Below the pieces are notes generated by a model. It saw nothing but the letters and a program-made list of their open reading frames with translations, had not been told where the DNA came from and made no database searches. Below are positions 32,009 to 37,889 of a DNA stretch of 37,889 nucleotides, piece after piece (within the stretch, counting starts at the first letter, position 1; every line of letters begins with the position of its first letter). This stretch comes from an uncultured Flavobacteriia bacterium. Lineage in GTDB: Bacteria > Bacteroidota > Bacteroidia > Flavobacteriales_D > Crocinitomicaceae. The position numbers and the translations under genes were made by a program. The DNA lies in assembly GCA_903873915.1 (NCBI GenBank), contig CAIQQH010000115.1:1-37889 (forward strand), read 5' to 3'.

Positions 32009-32760
32009 AATACCAAACACTTGATGTAGATCTGTCCTGGCAGTTCGATGATTTGACCTCATTCTTACCGATTGTTCTTTCGTTGGTCTTCTTTGTTGTC
32101 TATTGGTTTACCGCGCAATCATCTGTCATTAAAAACCGCTTTTATGCAGCACATGACCTTGACACAGCGTCGCGCAAACACATCTTTTTTACAAAGTACT
32201 TTGGCTTCCTTACGATGGGGGTAATTCCTTCTTTGATTTGTCTCTTTTTCCTTCCAAAATATACCCTTGCTGATTACGGCCTAACCTTTATTCCATCGAC
32301 AACATTGTTTACTGTTGTTTGGACCCTAGGGCTTTCTGTGTTGCTTATTCCCCTGGCTTACTTCAGCGCTAAAAACCCAAAGAACCTTGTGAACTATCCT
32401 CAAATTCGGGCTAAAGTATGGACTCAAAAAACAGTGTTCATCGCAGCGCTTGGTTGGGCTTTGTATTTGTTCGGTTATGAGTTTTTGTTCCGCGGAACAC
32501 TCTTGTTCCCTTTGGTTGATGCCATTGGTGTTTGGCCAGCTATTGCTGTGAACATTGCGCTTTATTCTGCAACACACATTCCAAAAGGCTTGGATGAAAC
32601 GATTGGTGCTATTCCTCTTGGCCTTGTTTTGTGTTTACTCACCTTGGCCTCTGGCACCATTTGGATTGCTTTTCTTGTGCATGTTGCTATGGCGTGGACG
32701 AACTGCTTTACTGCACTAAGGTTTCATCCCGACATTCATTACCAGCCCAAACAAAAATGA
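32005..32760 (+). CDS. CPBP (CAAX/ABI) family intramembrane metalloprotease
   Basis: 251 residues and about six to seven hydrophobic segments (about 17-36, 62-82, 94-115, 142-160, 177-192, 200-235). The family motifs are EFLFRG (the EExxxR-type motif with one E) with FLFRGTLLFPLV, then SATHIPKG and FLVHVAMAWTN holding the second and third catalytic histidines and an asparagine. CPBP members include prenyl-protein proteases and bacteriocin-immunity proteins; the target is unknown here. Its ATG overlaps the previous stop, and its stop overlaps the next start (ATGA at 32757-32760). Confidence 0.85.
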   Translation: MKYQTLDVDLSWQFDDLTSFLPIVLSLVFFVVYWFTAQSSVIKNRFYAAHDLDTASRKHIFFTKYFGFLTMGVIPSLICLFFLPKYTLADYGLTFIPSTTLFTVVWTLGLSVLLIPLAYFSAKNPKNLVNYPQIRAKVWTQKTVFIAALGWALYLFGYEFLFRGTLLFPLVDAIGVWPAIAVNIALYSATHIPKGLDETIGAIPLGLVLCLLTLASGTIWIAFLVHVAMAWTNCFTALRFHPDIHYQPKQK

Positions 32761-33572
32761 TCGGAGAGCTGAACGGAAAGGTGGCCATCATCACGGGTTC
32801 AAGTCGTGGCATTGGACAAGAAATTGCGCTGGAATTGGCCGCGAAGGGCGCGAGTATCGTGTTAAATGGGCGCGACGCCGGTCGTCTTGCAGAAACCGAA
32901 AAACTCATACGCCAATATCACAGCCGGGTGATCAGTGTCTGCTGTGATGTTTCACTTAAAGAAAGTGGGAAAGAGTTGATTGATCGCGCGCTTGAGGCTT
33001 TTCAACAAATTGACATCCTGATCAATAATGTTGGGGTTTCTATGCGTGGAACTGTGGCAGAAGTAAATCCAGACGTGTTTAAAACAGTGTTTGATAGCAA
33101 TGTGTTGGGCACAATCAACCCAACGATTCCAGCCTTGCCTTACTTGCGTCTAACAAAAGGAAGCGTCGTGTTTATCTCAAGTTTGGCAGGCATCCGTGGT
33201 TTACCCTTTCTATCGGCTTATGGCGCATCTAAAATGGCTTTGCGAGGAATCGCTGAATCCATTCGCATTGAAGAGGCCAAGTATGGAATCCATGTCGGGT
33301 TGATTTATGTTGCCATGACAGATATTGCGCACAACAAAGAAGCAATTGGTGCAGATGGAAAAATGGTTGTTCTAGATTCGCGAAAAGACCGTAAGGTGCA
33401 AAGCACAAAATCTGTAGCACAGGCGGTCCTTAGAAACATTAAAAGAAGAAAATTCATCAGTACTTTAACTCGTCTTGGAAAACTAAACGCCTTCCTTCAG
33501 TCGCGATTTCCAAGCTTAGTTGAGCGTATTATTTTAATGAACATTAAAAAGTTCGAGGAGGGAAGTAAATAA
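32757..33572 (+). CDS. Short-chain dehydrogenase/reductase
   Basis: 271 residues from the ATG at 32757; the open frame extends up to 32631 but that part lies in the CPBP gene. Classical SDR: cofactor motif TGSSRGIG, NNVG (NILINNVGVSM-like), catalytic Ser in VVFISSLAG and YGASK with Tyr and Lys. The shape (long C terminus, IHVGLIYVAMTDI) is like DHRS7 or 3-ketosphinganine reductase type enzymes that reduce lipid keto groups; this is suggestive only. It overlaps the preceding gene by four bases and lies one base before the next. Confidence 0.9.
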   Translation: MIGELNGKVAIITGSSRGIGQEIALELAAKGASIVLNGRDAGRLAETEKLIRQYHSRVISVCCDVSLKESGKELIDRALEAFQQIDILINNVGVSMRGTVAEVNPDVFKTVFDSNVLGTINPTIPALPYLRLTKGSVVFISSLAGIRGLPFLSAYGASKMALRGIAESIRIEEAKYGIHVGLIYVAMTDIAHNKEAIGADGKMVVLDSRKDRKVQSTKSVAQAVLRNIKRRKFISTLTRLGKLNAFLQSRFPSLVERIILMNIKKFEEGSK

Positions 33573-33573
33573 G

Positions 33574-34275
33574 ATGTTGATCGGTAAAGATTTTGAAAAA
33601 ATTGAATGGGACTTCATGGGTTTACACCTTTTGGAACCCAACGCTATGATTGGTGATGTCATTATTTTTACTCTAGCTATAACGCTGGCTATAAAGGTTA
33701 AAAAACACAGTAAACAGCCCGTATTTTTCACACTTTGGAAATGGTTTTTCATCATTTTTGGAGTTGGCTTCTTGGTGGGTGGCTTCGGACATTTATTTTA
33801 CAATTACTTGGGTTTAACCGGAAAATATTTTTCTTGGTACAGCGGAATGTTTGCTGCGCTCATGATTGAGTTGGCGATGATTTCTATTTTTCCAATCGTT
33901 GAATGGCGAAAAAAACTTCAAGCAATATCCTACATTAAACTTGTTTTGTCTATTGCGATTGCCACCTATATTTATTTTACCGTTGACCTGATTGCCGACC
34001 CATCAAAAGGATTAATCGTGCCTACGCTAAACTCCGTTGTTGGGTTGGGATTGTCTTTGGGTTTTCTTGGGTATTATTACCAGCGAAAAATAGATCTATC
34101 GTTTCGTTATTTTTGGATCAGCACACTCATTTTAATTCCTTCAGCCATTTTTCAGGCCATGAAAATAAATGTACATCAATGGTTTGATAGAAATGACATG
34201 AGTCACGTTCTACTCATTACAAGCATCGCTCTCTATTTCGCCGCAATCAAGAAATATTATAAATCCTTAGGATAA
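33574..34275 (+). CDS. Seven-helix membrane protein, unknown (CREST-like features)
   Basis: 233 residues with about seven hydrophobic segments. Polar residues sit where they are often functional: E21-P22-N23 before the first helix, G72-H73 in FGHLFYN, and D208-M-S210-H211 with H201 and D205 just before the last helix. This pattern loosely resembles alkaline ceramidase / PAQR-like (CREST) membrane hydrolases, but I cannot confirm homology; it may simply be an uncharacterised Bacteroidota DUF family. The start (33574) is one base after the SDR stop, so it belongs to the same transcript. Confidence 0.75.
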   Translation: MLIGKDFEKIEWDFMGLHLLEPNAMIGDVIIFTLAITLAIKVKKHSKQPVFFTLWKWFFIIFGVGFLVGGFGHLFYNYLGLTGKYFSWYSGMFAALMIELAMISIFPIVEWRKKLQAISYIKLVLSIAIATYIYFTVDLIADPSKGLIVPTLNSVVGLGLSLGFLGYYYQRKIDLSFRYFWISTLILIPSAIFQAMKINVHQWFDRNDMSHVLLITSIALYFAAIKKYYKSLG

Positions 34276-34282
34276 GCTTTTC

Positions 34283-35116
34283 TTACCTCACAATGTGCAG
34301 GGTGCTGTAGGTTGTAATGAGCTTTCCTTCTGTGTCTCGGGCGGTCACATAATACACATAATCACCTGTAGGAACCACCTCACCATTCATGGACAGACCT
34401 TCCCATTGGAAATGCAAATCCGTTGTTTGAAAGACTGTTCGGCCCGCGCGATCAATGACCACACAACTAAAACTACCGCTCTCTATTTTATCCTCTGAAA
34501 TGTTCAATTGAAGGACCTCGTTTACACCATCCCCATTTGGAGTAAATGTGTTTGGTAATGCGAGCTCAAGTGTTGATGAACCTTGAGTTATCATTTCGTT
34601 CTCTGTGGACTCTATTGTGCTTACACTTCCTTCCGTGACAACTTGACTTGCCGAAACAAGCGGTGCTAATTGTGTTTCTTCCGCAACAATCGTTTCGTCT
34701 AAACGCTCATTTACTTCTTCAAGAACGGGGTCAAAAGAAATGTAAGGATTTTCGTATTGCGGTGTGTTCGGTGTGAGATCGTCTGAAAGAATTGTGTGGT
34801 TTTCTGTTGCTTGTTCTGGCGAGTCTTGTGTGGTTTTTATGCTTTTCTCCTCATTAACGAAAGGCGAAGTTTCAATTGAGGATGGTGTTTTTTGAGGTGT
34901 TTCTTTACCACTCACCACATAGTAGGCTACAACAGCAACTGCCGCAGAGGTGGTAACACCAAGAACCAATTTGGTGAGCATAGACATCCCAGAAGCCGCA
35001 GCAGCAGAGCCTCCAAGTTGCGAAGAAATATTTTCCCACAACTCAGGGCGCACCCGTGACTCCAAACCGTTCAGTTTGTCACTAAATAAATCCCTTATGG
35101 TATCTTTTTCACTCAT
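34283..35116 (-). CDS. Putative anti-sigma factor with C-terminal T9SS type B sorting domain
   Basis: 277 residues. The N-terminal about 45 residues (MSEKDTIRDLFSDKLNGLESRVRPELW) resemble the cytoplasmic part of Bacteroidota anti-sigma proteins. One membrane helix lies at about 46-69 and there is no cleavable signal. A Thr/Ser/Glu-rich periplasmic linker (about 70-185) follows. From 187 a gliding-motility-associated (type B) domain begins: LPNTFTPNGDGVNEVLQL, then VVIDRAGRTVF and PTGDYVYYVTA to the end. Such domains normally belong to exported surface proteins, so its placement on a membrane-anchored regulator is unusual. It overlaps the sigma gene by four bases. Confidence 0.82.
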   Translation of the reverse strand: MSEKDTIRDLFSDKLNGLESRVRPELWENISSQLGGSAAAASGMSMLTKLVLGVTTSAAVAVVAYYVVSGKETPQKTPSSIETSPFVNEEKSIKTTQDSPEQATENHTILSDDLTPNTPQYENPYISFDPVLEEVNERLDETIVAEETQLAPLVSASQVVTEGSVSTIESTENEMITQGSSTLELALPNTFTPNGDGVNEVLQLNISEDKIESGSFSCVVIDRAGRTVFQTTDLHFQWEGLSMNGEVVPTGDYVYYVTARDTEGKLITTYSTLHIVR

Positions 35117-35637
35117 TTCTTTTCCAATCGTTCGCGCAAATACGCTCGTGCACGGGAGTATTGTGACTTCGATGTGTTCTCTGTTACACCTAAGGTTTGC
35201 GCGATTTCTGCGTGCGAATACCCTTCTATAGCAAACATATTAAACACAACCCTGTAGCCATCTGGCATTGCTCTAACGAGCTTCATCAAGTCCTCCGCCA
35301 TCATTTCTTCTTCGATAAACGCGTTGTTTTCCAGTTTATATCCCACATCTTCAATGTCGAGATCTCCTTTAAACTTTACTTCTTTACGAATTTGATCGAG
35401 TGCAGTGTTCACCATGATGCGACGAATCCACCCCTCCAAAGAACCCTCTTTCTTAAAGTCAGAAAGCTTCATAAAAACCTTCACGAATCCATCTTGCAAC
35501 ACATCTTCTGCCTGCTCTGTATTCTTTGCATAACGCAAACATACAGACAACATTTTTCCCGCAAACTTATCAAACAACTCTCGCTGCGCCCTGGCATTGC
35601 CTTTCACACATTCGTTGACTAGCGTAATATCATCCAT
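35113..35637 (-). CDS. ECF-type RNA polymerase sigma factor
   Basis: 174 residues from the ATG at 35637 (MDDITLVNECVKGNARAQ); an ATG at 35652 would add five residues. Sigma-70 region 2 is seen in AQRELFDKFAGKMLSVCLRYAKN-TEQAEDVLQDGFVKVF. Region 4 (about 115-172) has MPDGYRVVFNMFAIEGYSHAEIAQTLGVTENTSKSQYSRARAYLRERL, the classic HTH. It directs transcription of an unknown regulon. The following gene begins with an ATGA overlap and encodes the likely anti-sigma partner. Confidence 0.93.
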   Translation of the reverse strand: MDDITLVNECVKGNARAQRELFDKFAGKMLSVCLRYAKNTEQAEDVLQDGFVKVFMKLSDFKKEGSLEGWIRRIMVNTALDQIRKEVKFKGDLDIEDVGYKLENNAFIEEEMMAEDLMKLVRAMPDGYRVVFNMFAIEGYSHAEIAQTLGVTENTSKSQYSRARAYLRERLEKK

Positions 35638-35734
35638 AGCGCACTCAGACAAAAAGACATATATGTTTCCAAAAAGGTTGCATGCGCTTTAAAGTTAGGT
35701 ATAAAACAAGTAATTTCGAGTGGTTAATTGCGCT

Positions 35735-36997
35735 ATGAGATACATCGCTACGTTTATTTTGAGTTTTCTTTTTGTCTTTTCAGGCCCCTCGCTTTTTGCG
35801 CAAACTGGAGACGCTTTTCCAAAAATTAAAAATGGAAAATGGACTGGTGCACTCTTACTTGACTCATCTGCCTTATTGTATTTCAAGTTTGATGTGACAC
35901 AAAAGGAAGATGGAACGTACCGACTCACCGTAATGAACGCTGATGAAAAAATCGAGTTGACTGACCTCGTTATGAAAAACGATTCTCTACATGCTAAATT
36001 TCCTTTTTTCAACTCTAAATTTGTTTGGAAAGTCACTAAAAAGGGCTTGTCCGGATACTGGCAGAACCTCCAAAAAGGAGAGAACTATCGCATACCCTGT
36101 TCTATTACATATGGCGATTTTTACCATCCGCTCCGTTTTTTAAGTACGTTCTACCCCCCAAGCAACATTCATGGAATCTGGGAAGCAACCTTTGATCCTG
36201 GCACTGATGACGCTTATCCTGCAGTTGGTGTTTTTAAGCAGGAAGGACAATGGATAAGTGGTACTTTTCTAACCGAAACAGGAGATTATCGTTTTCTAGA
36301 AGGAATTGTTTTGGCAGACAGTGTTGTCTTGTCTTGTTTAGACGGGGCACACGCCTGGATGTTCACTGGACGCATGAAAGGCGACACGCTACGAGGACAT
36401 TTCTACAGCGGGAAACACTGGAAAGGAGAATGGATGGCTGTGCGGAATGAAAACGCCTCGCTTCCTGATCCAGACACATTAACGAAAACCGAAACTTTTG
36501 AACCTTTCCGTTTCACGATAAACGCCGCAACATCCGAAGTGACATCTAGCGAATTTAATTTTCCTGGTGAAGATTATAAAAACAAGGTGACAATCATTCA
36601 GATTATGGGGTCTTGGTGTCCAAACTGCCTGGATGAAACTCGATATTTCTTATCTCTTTATGATAAATACCATGCACAAGGTTTGGAAATTATTGCTGTG
36701 GCTTATGAAACCGGGAAAGACCCTGCGCAGCATCTTGAACGAATTAAACAATTGCAGCAGCGACTAAACATACCTTATCAAATTGTGGCTGGCGGTACCT
36801 CGAGTAAAGCATTGGCATCAGAACAATTCAGTATGTTGACAGACATCATATCCTTCCCAACGGCAATTTTCATTGGACGCGATGGACAAGTGAAAAAAGT
36901 ACACACTGGATTTAGTGGTCCTGGAACTGGTTCTTATTATACCGAATACACCGAAGAAACAGAACGCTTTCTTCAGGAATTACTTCAAGAAAAATAG
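35735..36997 (+). CDS. TlpA/peroxiredoxin-like thiol-disulfide protein
   Basis: 420 residues from the ATG at 35735 (MRYIATFILSFLFVFSG); an ATG at 35720 would add five residues before the signal peptide, cut near 22. The N-terminal two thirds are a beta-rich domain of unknown role (repeated GxWxG-like strands, GKWTGALLLD, IHGIWEATFD, GHFYSGKHWKGEW). The C-terminal thioredoxin fold has the active site W294-C295-P-N-C298 and cis-proline P375 in SFPTA. Probably a periplasmic oxidoreductase. Divergent from the sigma operon; the stop lies three bases from that of rpiB. Confidence 0.85.
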   Translation: MRYIATFILSFLFVFSGPSLFAQTGDAFPKIKNGKWTGALLLDSSALLYFKFDVTQKEDGTYRLTVMNADEKIELTDLVMKNDSLHAKFPFFNSKFVWKVTKKGLSGYWQNLQKGENYRIPCSITYGDFYHPLRFLSTFYPPSNIHGIWEATFDPGTDDAYPAVGVFKQEGQWISGTFLTETGDYRFLEGIVLADSVVLSCLDGAHAWMFTGRMKGDTLRGHFYSGKHWKGEWMAVRNENASLPDPDTLTKTETFEPFRFTINAATSEVTSSEFNFPGEDYKNKVTIIQIMGSWCPNCLDETRYFLSLYDKYHAQGLEIIAVAYETGKDPAQHLERIKQLQQRLNIPYQIVAGGTSSKALASEQFSMLTDIISFPTAIFIGRDGQVKKVHTGFSGPGTGSYYTEYTEETERFLQELLQEK

Positions 36998-37000
36998 TTG

Positions 37001-37432
37001 TTAAAGCGCTATTTTCTCCACCCGTTTTTGATGTCTTCCACCTTCGAATTCAGTGGTTAAAAATACTTCTACCATTTCCTTTGCTTCATCCATAGAAATA
37101 AAACGCGCCGGTAAAGCCAAAACGTTTGCGTTGTTGTGCAAACGCGCCAATTCTGCGATTTCCTTTTTCCAACACAAAGCGCTACGAATACCAGAATGTT
37201 TATTCGCCGTCATATTGATTCCGTTTCCAGACCCACAAATAAGTATTCCACGCATCCCCGGATTCGCTTCTATTAGTTCTGCAACTGGATGAGCATAGTC
37301 GGGGTAATCGATGCTCTCTTCCGAAAAACAACCAAAATCCTTAATTTCATACCCTAAGTCCCGCAAATATTGACTTACTTGTTCTTTGAGTTGAAATCCT
37401 GCATGATCTGCGCCGATTGGAATAATCTTCAT
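37001..37432 (-). CDS. rpiB: Ribose-5-phosphate isomerase B
   Basis: Interconverts ribose 5-phosphate and ribulose 5-phosphate in the pentose phosphate pathway. 143 residues from the ATG at 37432 (MKIIPIGADHAGFQLKE); the ATG at 37483 would add 17 residues but sits on its own -33 element. Family residues: D9-H10, the proton-abstracting cysteine C66 in CGSGNGI, HNNANVLALPAR and the SMDEA segment. LacAB/RpiB-like but not the allose enzyme as far as can be told. It is the last gene before the right-hand non-coding region. Confidence 0.95.
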   Translation of the reverse strand: MKIIPIGADHAGFQLKEQVSQYLRDLGYEIKDFGCFSEESIDYPDYAHPVAELIEANPGMRGILICGSGNGINMTANKHSGIRSALCWKKEIAELARLHNNANVLALPARFISMDEAKEMVEVFLTTEFEGGRHQKRVEKIAL

Positions 37433-37452
37433 AATGATGTGTTTTGGTCTTT

Positions 37453-37483
37453 CAAAGGTAAGGCTTATGCACAATGCGTCCAA
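37453..37483 (-). promoter_or_regulatory. rpiB promoter with DnaA-box-like site in its spacer
   Basis: Minus strand: TTG (37481-37483), 20-bp spacer, perfect -7 TACCTTTG (37453-37460), 20 bp before the ATG. The spacer contains TTATGCACA (37465-37473), a DnaA-box match. Confidence 0.6.
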
Positions 37484-37889
37484 GTTTTAAACATTCAAGG
37501 CTTTTTATAGAATGAAAAACACAGTAAACATTGAGTTTTAAAGACGAGGTTTCACACATCAAAAACGATAAAATTGTGAATTAGGGTTAACAACTATTCA
37601 AACATTTGTCTTGCACAGCTCAACAATTTTAAGAAAGCAAAATGCAAACGACATACGCAAGGAAAGTTTTGGTGACTTTTGGTTTATTTATGAAAAGGGT
37701 TTGACACATATATTCATCACTTCTTCCAAAGAAATTATCCACATCGCTAATAAATTCTAAATTGTTAATTAAGTGATAACATACTTGAAATCAAATAGTT
37801 TATATATTTTAAAACGTGTTGATAAAGGTTGTACATTTGTTGATGACCAATTTTCCAAGTAAAACGAAGTCATTTTTCACACATATCAA
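37484..37889. other. AT-rich non-coding region, possible oriC-like sequence
   Basis: No gene in more than 400 bp. DnaA-box-like 9-mers: TTATCCACA (37735-37743, perfect), TTATCAACA on the minus strand (37817-37825), TTTTTCACA (37873-37881), TAATTCACA on the minus strand (37575-37583), plus TTATGCACA in the rpiB promoter. Between them 37744-37815 is very AT-rich, which would suit an unwinding element. The right end runs off the window, so no flanking gene helps. This is a candidate only. Confidence 0.45.

Overview
The window looks like a chromosomal segment of a Bacteroidota bacterium, most likely order Flavobacteriales and near the Crocinitomicaceae/Fluviicola type; the genus is a guess. The evidence is: the Bacteroidota -7 element TAnnTTTG in front of many genes, few Shine-Dalgarno sites, three type IX secretion (T9SS) C-terminal sorting domains, the long 644-residue IspG with a central insertion, a three-gene sdhCAB operon, DUF2490 and DUF4175 proteins, and the order DUF4175 / HATPase / ybeY / mnmG.

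Layout. 1-1617: right edge of an integrated element, with a partial excisionase-like HTH gene and a tyrosine recombinase, abutting the 3' end of mnmE. 1618-9843: mnmE, a DUF2490 outer-membrane protein, a DUF47/PiT phosphate-transport pair, a pirin, tadA, an LD-carboxypeptidase and a tiny T9SS protein, with repeat-rich gaps. 10132-15831: sdhCAB and a secreted PA-domain T9SS protein. 16205-18934 (minus): a beta-barrel protein, then the run desaturase - mmcQ - hslR-like. 19062-29340: ispG; the minus-strand run DUF4175 - HATPase - ybeY - mnmG; gltX-folB; tRNA-Cys. 29341-30684: a repeat patch (two 248-bp tandem units) and two orphan small genes. 31013-34275: a tightly packed cluster (extended SDR, CPBP protease, classical SDR, 7-TM protein) that may act on lipids. 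34283-35637: an ECF sigma factor with a membrane protein that looks like an anti-sigma factor ending in a T9SS type B sorting domain. 35735-37432: a TlpA-like thiol protein and rpiB. 37433-37889: AT-rich non-coding DNA with DnaA-box-like sites.

Most genes are housekeeping. The items most worth a second look are: three parS-like palindromes flanking mnmG, together with a possible oriC-like region at the right end; the element junction at mnmE, whose last 18 bases match the attachment site used by the SGI1 family; the 248-bp tandem repeat built partly from tRNA-Cys-like pieces; the sigma / anti-sigma pair with a sorting domain; and the coupled SDR-protease-SDR-7TM cluster. I found no CRISPR array, rRNA, insertion-sequence transposase or obvious defence system.
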